Position numbers and translations under genes: made by a program. Source: an uncultured Clostridia bacterium (GTDB lineage: Bacteria > Bacillota > Clostridia > Oscillospirales > Oscillospiraceae). Taken from it: a DNA stretch of 7,829 bases. The DNA lies in contig CAMHER010000083.1 in assembly GCA_946184215.1 (NCBI GenBank), positions 1 through 7,829 on the forward strand. Reading direction: 5' to 3'. A model generated the notes under the pieces. The model saw only the letters and a program-made list of their open reading frames with translations. It made no database searches and was not told where the DNA came from. Of the stretch, positions 1-7,829 are shown one piece after another (position 1 is the stretch's first letter; every line of letters begins with the position of its first letter).

Positions 1-1096
1 CGTGATCCTCGCGGGTCTTGCCGACGCCGATGCCCTTGTCCTTCAGACGGCTCAGCGACGGCAGCACGTCCACGGGCGGGACGATGCCCTTGCGGTGCAG
101 ATCGCGGGAGAGGATGATCTGCCCCTCGGTGATGTAGCCGGTCAGGTCGGGGATCGGGTGGGTCTTGTCGTCCTCGGGCATGGTCAGGATCGGGATCATC
201 GTGATCGAGCCCTTCTTGCCCTGACGGCGGCCGGCGCGCTCGTACATCGTCGCAAGGTCGGTGTACAGATAGCCGGGATAGCCGCGGCGGCCGGGAACTT
301 CCTTCTTTGCCGCGGAGACCTCGCGCAGCGCCTCGGCGTAGTTCGTGATGTCGGTGAGGATGACCAGCACCTGCATGTCCTTCTCAAAGGCCAGATACTC
401 CGCAGCGGTCAGCGCCATACGCGGGGTGGCGATACGCTCGACGGCGGGGTCGTTGGCCAGGTTCGAGAACACGACCGTGCGGTCAATGGCGCCGGTGCGG
501 CGGAAGTCGTTGATGAAGTACTCGGATTCCTCAAACGTGATGCCGATGGCGGCAAAGACGACGGCAAAGGTCTCGTTGTCGCCCAGGACGCGCGCCTGGC
601 GCGCGATCTGCGCGGCGAGGGCGGCGTGGGGCAGACCGGAGCCGGAGAAGATCGGCAGCTTCTGGCCGCGGACCAGGGTGTTCAGTCCGTCGATCGTGGA
701 GACGCCGGTCTGAATGAATTCCGCCGGATAGGCGCGGGCCGCCGGGTTCATCGGCAGACCGTTGATGTCCATATACGCGTCGGGCAGGATCTCCGGGCCG
801 CCGTCGATGGGCTGGCCCATGCCGTTGAAGACGCGGCCCAGCATATCCTCGCTGACGGCGAGCTGCTGCGGATGGCCCAGGAAGCGGACCTTCGTCTCGG
901 CCAGGTTGATGCCCTGGGCGCTCTCGAAGAGCTGGACGACGGCGCGGTTGCCCTCCACCTCCAGCACCTTGCAGCGGCGGATCTGACCGTTGGGGAGCTC
1001 CAGCTCGCCCAGCTCGTCATAGGTGACGCCCTCGACGCCGTCCACGATCATCAGCGGGCTCGCGATCTCTCTGATTGTCTTATATTCCTTGATCAT
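1..1096 (-). CDS. ntpB: V-type ATP synthase/ATPase subunit B (regulatory head subunit), 3' end cut by window edge
   Basis: This is the non-catalytic B subunit, which alternates with A in the A3B3 head on the cytoplasmic side and supplies the arginine finger to the A active site. It opens [20 protein letters not shown]. The site where A has a P-loop is the degenerate SGSGLPH at residues 151-157, with no GKT, as is usual for B. A Walker-B-like stretch [19 protein letters not shown] follows, then [20 protein letters not shown]. The motif VLPSLSRL puts an arginine at residue 350, matching arginine finger R350 of E. hirae NtpB. Only 365 residues are present; family members have about 460, so roughly the last 95 (helical C-terminal domain) lie outside. 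The ATG overlaps the TGA of subunit A by four bases (ATGA), and a strong GGAGGTGAGG lies four bases upstream inside the end of A, so the start is well fixed. No frameshift or missing key residue is seen. Confidence 0.97.
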   Translation of the reverse strand, partial: MIKEYKTIREIASPLMIVDGVEGVTYDELGELELPNGQIRRCKVLEVEGNRAVVQLFESAQGINLAETKVRFLGHPQQLAVSEDMLGRVFNGMGQPIDGGPEILPDAYMDINGLPMNPAARAYPAEFIQTGVSTIDGLNTLVRGQKLPIFSGSGLPHAALAAQIARQARVLGDNETFAVVFAAIGITFEESEYFINDFRRTGAIDRTVVFSNLANDPAVERIATPRMALTAAEYLAFEKDMQVLVILTDITNYAEALREVSAAKKEVPGRRGYPGYLYTDLATMYERAGRRQGKKGSITMIPILTMPEDDKTHPIPDLTGYITEGQIILSRDLHRKGIVPPVDVLPSLSRLKDKGIGVGKTREDH

Positions 1097-2862
1097 GCGT
1101 CCTCACCTCCGGCAATCACAGCGTCGATCTCCTGCTTCATCTGCGCGTCGATCGCGTCATATACGCTCTCAAAGTTGTTGGGATCGGCCATCTTGGCGCG
1201 GCCGATCTTTTCGCGTGCGTCGATGGCGAAGAGCGCGTCCATGTTGGCCTTCTTCTCCAGCGCCTCGCGGCAGAGCACGTCGTAATGCAGGATCATGTCC
1301 AGCAGACGGAACTGCTTGCGGTAGGAGGAATAGGCGTCCTCGTCGACAAAGGCGTTCTGCTGGAGGAAATCCTCGCGGATCATCTTCGCGGTCTCCATCG
1401 TCAGACGGTCGTTGGGGGACAGCGCGTCCTGGCCGACCAGACGGACGATCTCCTGCAGCTCGCTCTCCTCCTGCAGGATGTGCATCGCGCGCTCGCGGTT
1501 TTTCATATAGCTCTCACCGAAGCTCTCGGTGTACCAGGGGGCAAGGGTGTCGATATACAGCGAATAGCTCGTCAGCCAGTTGATGGCAGGGAAGTGACGG
1601 GCATAGGCCAGCGACGAATCCAGCGCCCAGAAGACCTTGACGATACGCATCGTGGCCTGGGAGACAGGCTCGGAGATATCGCCGCCCGGAGGCGACACGG
1701 CGCCGATGGCGGTGACGGAGCCCTGCCGCTCGTCGGCGCCCAGGCACTCCACCACGCCGGCGCGCTCGTAGAACTGCGCCAGACGGGAGGCCAGGTAGGC
1801 GGGATAGCCCTCTTCGCCGGGCATCTCCTCAAGACGGCCGGACATCTCGCGCAGCGCCTCGGCCCAGCGGGAGGTGGAGTCGGCCAGAACGGCGACGTCA
1901 TAGCCCATGTCGCGGAAATACTCCGCGATCGTGATGCCGGTGTAGATCGAGGCCTCGCGCGCCGCAACGGGCATGTCGGAGGTGTTAGCGATCAGAACCG
2001 TTCTCTTCATCAGCGGCTCGCCGTTGCGCGGGTCCTTCAGCTCGGGGAACTCCATAAGAACGTCGGTCATCTCATTGCCGCGCTCGCCGCAGCCGATGTA
2101 GATGACGATGTCCACGTCCGACCATTTTGCCAGCTGGTGCTGCACAACGGTCTTGCCGGAGCCGAAGGGGCCGGGGACGGCGGCCGTGCCGCCCTTGGCG
2201 ATGGGGAAGAGGGTGTCGATGATTCTCTGTCCGCTGTTCATCGGACGGCTGGGGACGTATTTGCGCTCATACGGGCGCGCGATACGCACCGGCCAGCGCT
2301 GGATCATCGTCAGCTCATGCTCAACGCCCTTTGCGTCGCGCAAAACGGCGATCACGTCGGTCACGGTGTGCTCACCGCTTTCGATGCGCACGACCTCACC
2401 GGAAAGACCGTGGGGGACCATGATCTTGTGCAGAATGGCCGTGGTCTCCTGCACTGTGCCCAGCACGTCGCCCGCGGCGAGCTTATCGCCCACCCGGGCC
2501 ACCGGAACGAAGTCCCATTTCTTTTCACGGTTCAGCGCCGGCACGTCGATGCCGCGGCTGATGCTGTCGCCGGAGATGCGCCGCATTTCCGGCAGCGGGC
2601 GCTGGATGCCGTCGTAGATATTGTCCAGCATGCCGGGTCCGAGCTCAACGGACATGGGCATGCCGGTGGTGACGACCTCGGCGCCCGGCCCGAGCCCGGA
2701 GGTCTCTTCATAGACCTGGATCGAGGCCTTGTCGCCGGTCATGTTCAAAATCTCGCCGATGAGGTGCTGAGAGCCGACGCGCACAACGTCACTGACGTTG
2801 GCGTCCGCCAGACCCTCGGCCACGACAAGCGGGCCGGAGACCTTTGTAATAGTTCCGCTCAT
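1093..2862 (-). CDS. ntpA: V-type ATP synthase/ATPase subunit A (catalytic)
   Basis: This is the catalytic nucleotide-binding subunit of the A3B3 head. Numbering from the ATG at 2862 (589 aa; E. hirae NtpA is about 593), the order is: N-terminal beta-barrel with [11 protein letters not shown]; the non-homologous region typical of A subunits, around residues 110-190; P-loop GPFGSGKT 231-238 (K237, T238 bind phosphate); GERGNE 259-264, whose E260 is the expected catalytic glutamate and R261 a neighbour of the phosphate; Walker B region ending [12 protein letters not shown] 327-338; [14 protein letters not shown] from 348; and the family signature [14 protein letters not shown] 389-402. All active-site residues I can check are present. 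A second in-frame ATG at 2868 (adding Met-Tyr) is possible. I prefer 2862 because the AAGGAAGG site lies 7 bases from it but only 1 base from the upstream ATG. F ends 48 bases upstream of the chosen start, and B begins inside the stop codon. Confidence 0.97.
   Translation of the reverse strand: MSGTITKVSGPLVVAEGLADANVSDVVRVGSQHLIGEILNMTGDKASIQVYEETSGLGPGAEVVTTGMPMSVELGPGMLDNIYDGIQRPLPEMRRISGDSISRGIDVPALNREKKWDFVPVARVGDKLAAGDVLGTVQETTAILHKIMVPHGLSGEVVRIESGEHTVTDVIAVLRDAKGVEHELTMIQRWPVRIARPYERKYVPSRPMNSGQRIIDTLFPIAKGGTAAVPGPFGSGKTVVQHQLAKWSDVDIVIYIGCGERGNEMTDVLMEFPELKDPRNGEPLMKRTVLIANTSDMPVAAREASIYTGITIAEYFRDMGYDVAVLADSTSRWAEALREMSGRLEEMPGEEGYPAYLASRLAQFYERAGVVECLGADERQGSVTAIGAVSPPGGDISEPVSQATMRIVKVFWALDSSLAYARHFPAINWLTSYSLYIDTLAPWYTESFGESYMKNRERAMHILQEESELQEIVRLVGQDALSPNDRLTMETAKMIREDFLQQNAFVDEDAYSSYRKQFRLLDMILHYDVLCREALEKKANMDALFAIDAREKIGRAKMADPNNFESVYDAIDAQMKQEIDAVIAGGEDA
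1101..1110 (-). promoter_or_regulatory. Ribosome binding site of subunit B, inside the A coding end
   Basis: GGAGGTGAGG sits 4 bases before the B start codon and also encodes the final residues (GGED) of subunit A. It is a near-perfect anti-16S match. With the ATGA overlap it should give B both independent initiation and coupling to A, which suits the equal A3B3 copy number. Confidence 0.85.
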
Positions 2863-2869
2863 GTACATA

Positions 2870-2877
2870 CCTTCCTT
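2870..2877 (-). promoter_or_regulatory. Ribosome binding site of subunit A (decides between two ATGs)
   Basis: AAGGAAGG on the minus strand is the only Shine-Dalgarno-like sequence before subunit A. It ends 1 base before the ATG at 2868 and 7 bases before the ATG at 2862. This favours 2862, although pairing through the first AAGGA alone would still allow 2868 with a 4-base gap. Confidence 0.6.
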
Positions 2878-2910
2878 TTGCGTTTTTTCGAAGGATATCG
2901 TTTGCTGCGT

Positions 2911-3231
2911 TTATTCACCCAGAATATTGGTGCCGACGGCACGCTCCACGGCGGCCTTCAGCGCGTTCTGACCGAGTCCGAGGCTGCCCTCCCGTCCGGG
3001 GATCAGGATGATCGCCGGGGTGGGGCTGTCCTTATAGCGGGCGATCTCATGCTCCAGCTCGGCCGCCAGGTTTTCTTCGATATAGATGATGGCGTAGTCA
3101 TCGCTCTCACGCGTCAGCTTCCGCAGTGCCGCAAGCCCCTCCTGGGCATTTTCCACGGCAACGGCCTCCAGCCCGAGAGCCTTGAAGCCCATGACGGTCT
3201 CCCGACCGCCGATAACGGCTATCTTAAGCAT
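2911..3231 (-). CDS. ntpG: V-type ATP synthase/ATPase subunit F (central stalk; NtpG in E. hirae naming)
   Basis: Subunit F is a small soluble protein that binds the D coiled coil and completes the rotating central stalk. In E. hirae the same protein is called NtpG, which is easily confused with peripheral-stalk subunit G. The protein has 106 residues, the usual family size. It begins MLKIAVIGGRETVMGFKALG, where the AVIG strand and GF(K/R)ALG motif are the hallmark of the family's Rossmann-like N-terminal domain. It then has DDYAIIYIEENLA at about residues 44-56 and ends with the conserved PAIILIPGREGSLG and a C-terminal helix. The frame is open 16 codons further upstream, but those codons lie in the subunit C coding end and lack family similarity, so the ATG at 3231 is chosen. 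That ATG overlaps the last eight bases of C (ATGCTTAA). Only a weak GAGAAAGG lies about 13 bases upstream, so translation probably depends on ribosomes finishing C. Confidence 0.95.
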   Translation of the reverse strand: MLKIAVIGGRETVMGFKALGLEAVAVENAQEGLAALRKLTRESDDYAIIYIEENLAAELEHEIARYKDSPTPAIILIPGREGSLGLGQNALKAAVERAVGTNILGE

Positions 3232-4210
3232 AAAAATCACGCAGCCTTTCTCGGATCGTGTCGGCATCAACGCCGGCAAGCGAGCCGGTAAGGATCATCC
3301 GCACGGCGGTGATCTCATTCTCCAGCGCGGCAAGATAGGCCACGACGACCTCCGGGCCATAGGAGAGGAGCTTCACGCCGCGGATATAATCGTTCACCGC
3401 GTTGTCACACGCCCTCTCAAAGACGGTCATCGAGCCGCCGCTCATGGCCTCGCCGCCCTTCTCCGCTGCCTTTTCCAGCGGTGTGCGAACAAACAGGGCG
3501 GCAAGCGTTTCACCGTCGGCGGCAGAGAGCCGGTCAACGTCCGTTCCGCCCCGGACCAGCACGTCTGCAAGAAAGTCCGCGCTCTTGTGCATGCGCGCGG
3601 TACGCACGACGCTCTTGCAGTTGGCCGCGTCGATCAGCAGGCGGACATAGCCCGTCAGAAACGGATTGTCAAGCTCGTCCGCGATCGCCTTCATCTCGGC
3701 GAAGTATGCCCGGTCCAGCTCAAAGTCCGCCAGCTGCGGGTTTGCCGTGCGGGCAAGCGTGCTGCCCGCCTCCACCATCGCCTCGCCCAGCACCTTCGGC
3801 AGGTCGGGCAGACGCTCCTCGTCCCAGGCGCTCTTCAACTTCTCCGGCGCCACACGCCCGGAAAAGCTCATCAGCCGCAACGGATCGGCTCCCATGGCCT
3901 CGGCCTTCAGAACGGTCTTGGCGTTGTGATAATCGTATTTCAAACGGAAGAGCTCCACCAGAGCCTTGTCGGGGACAAGGTTCTCCAGTTCCGCGAACAC
4001 CGCCTCGCGGTGTGCGCTGAGGGCAGCGTCTATCTCGCCGGCATTCATACCGGTCATGTCCTCATAGCCGCAGTCGCCCAGGAGCTTGGCGCACTCCTCA
4101 AAATTCTGAGCCTCCAGCATGCGCCCGGCGCGGTCGGCGGTGAGCATCTTTCCCTCCCTCGCGCGCAGCATGGCCGAGAGACAGAGATACGCTTCTTTGT
4201 TCATTGACAA
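3224..4210 (-). CDS. ntpC: V-type ATP synthase/ATPase subunit C (d/AC39-type rotor socket)
   Basis: Subunit C (homologous to eukaryotic subunit d, AC39 family, not eukaryotic C) is the funnel-shaped protein that seats the D-F central stalk on the K ring. The protein has 328 residues against roughly 330-350 for the family, and it looks wholly helical with no membrane segment. It opens with NKEAYLCLSAMLRAREGKML, the usual first helix. Two similar stretches support the repeated three-lobe fold: FRLKYDYHNAKTVLKAEAMG (near residue 90-110) and VRLLIDAANCKSVVRTARM (near residue 190-208), each with a (D/N)xxNxKxVxxxxx pattern. The C terminus runs LRDFYA. Two starts are possible: TTG at 4210 and ATG at 4204. 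TTG has AAGGGGG seven bases upstream while the ATG is 13 bases away, so I list the TTG; the difference is two residues. E ends 18 bases upstream, and F starts inside the C end. Confidence 0.93.
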   Translation of the reverse strand: MSMNKEAYLCLSAMLRAREGKMLTADRAGRMLEAQNFEECAKLLGDCGYEDMTGMNAGEIDAALSAHREAVFAELENLVPDKALVELFRLKYDYHNAKTVLKAEAMGADPLRLMSFSGRVAPEKLKSAWDEERLPDLPKVLGEAMVEAGSTLARTANPQLADFELDRAYFAEMKAIADELDNPFLTGYVRLLIDAANCKSVVRTARMHKSADFLADVLVRGGTDVDRLSAADGETLAALFVRTPLEKAAEKGGEAMSGGSMTVFERACDNAVNDYIRGVKLLSYGPEVVVAYLAALENEITAVRMILTGSLAGVDADTIRERLRDFYA

Positions 4211-4217
4211 TGGTATT

Positions 4218-4224
4218 CCCCCTT
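4218..4224 (-). promoter_or_regulatory. Ribosome binding site of subunit C (supports a TTG start)
   Basis: AAGGGGG on the minus strand lies 7 bases before TTG at 4210 and 13 bases before the in-frame ATG at 4204. The spacing favours the rare start codon. The site is G-rich rather than a canonical GGAGG, so it may be modest in strength. Confidence 0.6.
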
Positions 4225-4228
4225 AGGG

Positions 4229-4819
4229 TCAGTCAAACAGCACGCCGGCGATCGCGGCAGACATTTCACCGCGGCACAGCTCGACCAGGAGCGCAAGCGT
4301 GCAGTTGACCTCAATATTGCCGCGCCTCAGGATCAGACCGCCGTCAAAGTCGCCCGCGGAGGGCGAGAGCGTAAGGCTGCCCTTCTCGCCGAGCTTTTCA
4401 TTGGCGGCTTTTACCACAGCCTCGCCCACGCGCTCGCGGTCGGCGGCATTGAGGACGATCTCCTCCTCACCGGTGACGGCGGAGGAGGCCGCAAGCTTGG
4501 AAAGCAGAGCGACATACTGCTCTTCGTCCAGGGAACGCAGTTTCTGCTCGGCCAGTGCGAAGCTCTTGGCGATCATCTCCTGCTTGAGCGCAAGAAGTGC
4601 CTTTTTCGCCTCCATGCGGCCCAGACGCTCGGCGCTTTCCCCTTCGTCGGCACAGCTCTTCACGCCCGCGCGGATCCGCTCGCCGTAGGCCGCAGCGGCC
4701 TTGTGGGCGTAATCGTCGCGGATCGCGCCGCACGTTTCCTGCGCCTTGGCCAGGATCGCATCGCACTGCGCCTGCGCGTCGGATTGGATATGCGCAATGA
4801 TTTTTTCAGTGCCTTTCAT
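4229..4819 (-). CDS. ntpE: V-type ATP synthase/ATPase subunit E (peripheral stalk)
   Basis: Subunit E pairs with G to form the peripheral stalks that hold the A3B3 head against rotation. The protein has 196 residues, typical for bacterial E (about 190-200). Roughly residues 1-100 are a long helix rich in Ala, Glu, Lys and Gln (for example SDAQAQCDAILAKAQETC), suited to the right-handed coiled coil with G. From about residue 103 comes the globular head-binding domain, starting EEQYVALLSKLA. It carries the family pattern of a beta strand (EEIVLNAADRERVG), then FDGGLILRRGNIEVNCTLALL near residues 158-178. The ATG at 4819 has AAAGGGG 11 bases upstream, and K ends 27 bases before it. Two cysteines (residues 19 and 30) in the stalk helix are a small peculiarity. 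Weak sequence conservation is normal for this family; position in the operon makes the call firm. Confidence 0.94.
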   Translation of the reverse strand: MKGTEKIIAHIQSDAQAQCDAILAKAQETCGAIRDDYAHKAAAAYGERIRAGVKSCADEGESAERLGRMEAKKALLALKQEMIAKSFALAEQKLRSLDEEQYVALLSKLAASSAVTGEEEIVLNAADRERVGEAVVKAANEKLGEKGSLTLSPSAGDFDGGLILRRGNIEVNCTLALLVELCRGEMSAAIAGVLFD

Positions 4820-4846
4820 AGCGTCAGCTACCCCTTTCAGGTCGGA

Positions 4847-7342
<2,496 letters not shown>

Positions 7343-7343
<1 letters not shown>

Positions 7344-7657
7344 TAGTTGTTCACGATCCTTTCCACGACTAAAGATGCGGCTCTGTCGAGCTTAGCCTCG
7401 GCCTTGGCCAGCAGAACGGCTTTCTTTGTTTCCAGCTCGTTTGCCAGCTTTTCCGCCGCAGCGTTTTCCTTTTCAGCGCTCTTGACGTGCAGCGCTTTGA
7501 GCTCTTCATCCGCTTTCGCGATCGCCGCCTGAACGGACGCTTTTCCCTCGCTCTCGGCCTCGGCGATCATAGCCTTGGCCTTCTGCTCCGCCGCCGCAAC
7601 GGCAGCCTTGCCCTCGGCCTCGGCCTGGGCGATATTGTAAATTGCCTCGAATGACAT
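7343..7657 (-). CDS. ntpF: V-type ATP synthase/ATPase subunit G/H (peripheral stalk; NtpF in E. hirae naming)
   Basis: This small all-helical protein (104 residues) is the expected partner of E in the peripheral stalk. It is nearly all Ala, Glu, Lys and Gln with no proline or glycine breaks except two GK steps, and it ends in a more hydrophobic AASLVVERIVNN, as in the C-terminal tail of stalk subunits. Residues 9-30 and 31-52 are an approximate repeat of 22 (IAQAEAEGKA and IAEAESEGKA), i.e. two hendecads, as in right-handed coiled coils. The frame is also open to a GTG at 7663, but GGAGG lies one base from that and seven from ATG 7657, so the ATG is taken. It is the first gene of the operon and overlaps I by one base. 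Such low-complexity proteins are hard to name from sequence alone. The call rests mainly on operon position, size and helix pattern. Confidence 0.88.
7545..7633 (-). repeat. Internal 66-base repeat in the subunit G gene
   Basis: The 23-base blocks at 7611-7633 and 7545-7567 agree at 20 positions and lie exactly 66 bases (22 codons) apart. The encoded 22-residue units (residues 9-30 and 31-52) agree at 13 positions. This looks like an old in-frame duplication kept within a coiled coil. Confidence 0.6.
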
Positions 7658-7662
7658 CGGCA

Positions 7663-7670
7663 CACCTCCC
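7663..7670 (-). promoter_or_regulatory. Ribosome binding site of the first gene (subunit G)
   Basis: GGGAGGTG lies just upstream, with the GGAGG core 7 bases before the ATG at 7657. This spacing excludes the GTG at 7663 as the main start, because that codon overlaps the Shine-Dalgarno sequence. Confidence 0.85.
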
Positions 7671-7684
7671 TTTTTCCACAGGAT

Positions 7685-7702
7685 CCTGCCGATTCCGACA
7701 GG
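7685..7702 (-). other. Short hairpin in the operon leader
   Basis: The leader RNA can fold CCTGTCG with CGGCAGG around a GAAU loop: seven pairs including one G-U. It starts about 11 bases after the predicted transcription start and ends 15 bases before the Shine-Dalgarno site, so it leaves that site open. No T-run follows, so it is not a terminator. A role in protecting the 5' end is possible but is inference. Confidence 0.45.
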
Positions 7703-7719
7703 TGCTTGACAACAGAAGT

Positions 7720-7748
7720 ATTATACCGCAACGACGCCTTTCTTTCAA
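7720..7748 (-). promoter_or_regulatory. Sigma-A type promoter of the V-ATPase operon
   Basis: On the minus strand TTGAAA (7748-7743) is followed after exactly 17 bases by a perfect TATAAT (7725-7720). Transcription would start near 7713, giving a leader of about 55 bases before the G start codon. It is the only convincing promoter I see before the first gene, and it points into the operon. The AT-rich flank differs from the GC-rich genes, as expected for a promoter region. Confidence 0.85.
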
Positions 7749-7758
7749 GGAAAACCGG

Positions 7759-7781
7759 ACAAATCCCTTGTCAAAATTTGT
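7759..7781. repeat. Imperfect dyad upstream of the -35 box
   Basis: ACAAAT and ATTTGT form 6-base inverted arms around 11 bases, ending 10 bases upstream of the -35 hexamer. This is the right size and place for a regulator site, but short AT-rich arms like these often arise by chance. No known operator is recognised. Confidence 0.25.
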
Positions 7782-7829
7782 AGGGTTTACAATGATGTGT
7801 GACAGTAAGTAAAAAAAGATAGCGAATAG

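Noticed and set aside
626..646. Broken P-loop in subunit B as a sign of decay
   Set aside because: SGSGLPH without GKT is the normal state in B subunits, which bind nucleotide poorly and are not catalytic.
2..1285. Long open frame on the plus strand (427 codons) opposite subunits B and A
   Set aside because: It lies antisense to conserved genes, has no recognisable domain and is low in hydrophobic order. Stop-poor antisense frames are expected in GC-rich genes.
1285..3291. Long open frame on the plus strand (668 codons) opposite A and F
   Set aside because: It is a shadow of the A/F coding strand, crosses gene boundaries, and its His/Arg/Gly/Asp-rich translation matches no family I know.
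3182..4207. Plus-strand open frame (341 codons) opposite subunit C
   Set aside because: It is antisense to a recognised gene and has no family resemblance.
7679..7688. Ten-base palindrome CAGGATCCTG overlapping the leader hairpin
   Set aside because: A perfect palindrome without a loop cannot fold as an RNA hairpin, and one of this length by itself is not evidence of an operator.
7706..7711. Perfect TTGACA on the plus strand as a -35 box of an opposing promoter
   Set aside because: At 16-18 bases downstream there is no -10-like hexamer; the nearby TATACC is only about 10 bases away.
7769..7774. Perfect TTGACA on the minus strand upstream of the chosen promoter
   Set aside because: No acceptable -10 lies 16-18 bases downstream, and the distance to TATAAT is more than 40 bases. 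TTGAAA at 7748-7743 has the right spacing.
7788..7793. TACAAT on the plus strand as -10 of a divergent promoter leaving the window to the right
   Set aside because: The only -35-like TTGTCA (7768-7773) is 14 bases away, too close, and what lies beyond the edge is unknown.
7811..7817. Run of seven T on the minus strand, perhaps the tail of a terminator of an upstream gene
   Set aside because: Only 12 bases remain before the window edge and no complete GC-rich stem is visible, so it cannot be called.

Overview
The window is almost entirely one gene cluster, read on the minus strand (right to left in these coordinates). It encodes a bacterial V-type (A/V-type) rotary ATPase. In transcription order it holds subunit G/H (7657-7343), I (7343-5361), K (5326-4847), E (4819-4229), C (4210-3224), F (3231-2911), A (2862-1093) and the first 365 codons of B (1096 to the window edge). 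This is the order G-I-K-E-C-F-A-B, as known from the Enterococcus hirae ntp operon (ntpF-I-K-E-C-G-A-B-D) and the Thermus V-ATPase operon. Subunit D would be expected just beyond position 1, but it is not in the window.

The parts together make a whole machine except for the D rotor shaft. A and B form the catalytic head. F, with the missing D, forms the central stalk. C is the socket between the stalk and the membrane ring. K is the ion-carrying ring. I is the membrane stator with the ion channels and the essential arginines. E and G form the peripheral stalks. The K subunit keeps the side chains that bind Na+ in E. hirae NtpK, so Na+ is the more likely coupling ion. The sequence does not say whether the enzyme mainly pumps or makes ATP.

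The genes are packed as one transcription unit. Three junctions overlap (G/I by 1 base, C/F by 8, A/B by 4) and the other gaps are 18 to 42 bases, with no terminator visible inside. One good housekeeping-type promoter (TTGAAA, 17-base spacer, TATAAT) lies at 7748-7720, about 60 bases before the first gene, with a small hairpin in the short leader. The remaining 80 bases to the right edge are AT-rich and hold no gene.

The genes are GC-rich, Shine-Dalgarno sites are of the strong GGAGG kind, the promoter is of sigma-A type, and the proteins resemble E. hirae Ntp subunits. This suggests a high-GC Firmicute, perhaps a gut clostridium of the Oscillospiraceae type. That assignment is inference and is not proven by the window.

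I see no novel system here. The more interesting points are the predicted Na+ specificity, a 66-base internal duplication in the stalk subunit G gene that fits a hendecad coiled coil, and translation signals that seem tuned to subunit copy number.
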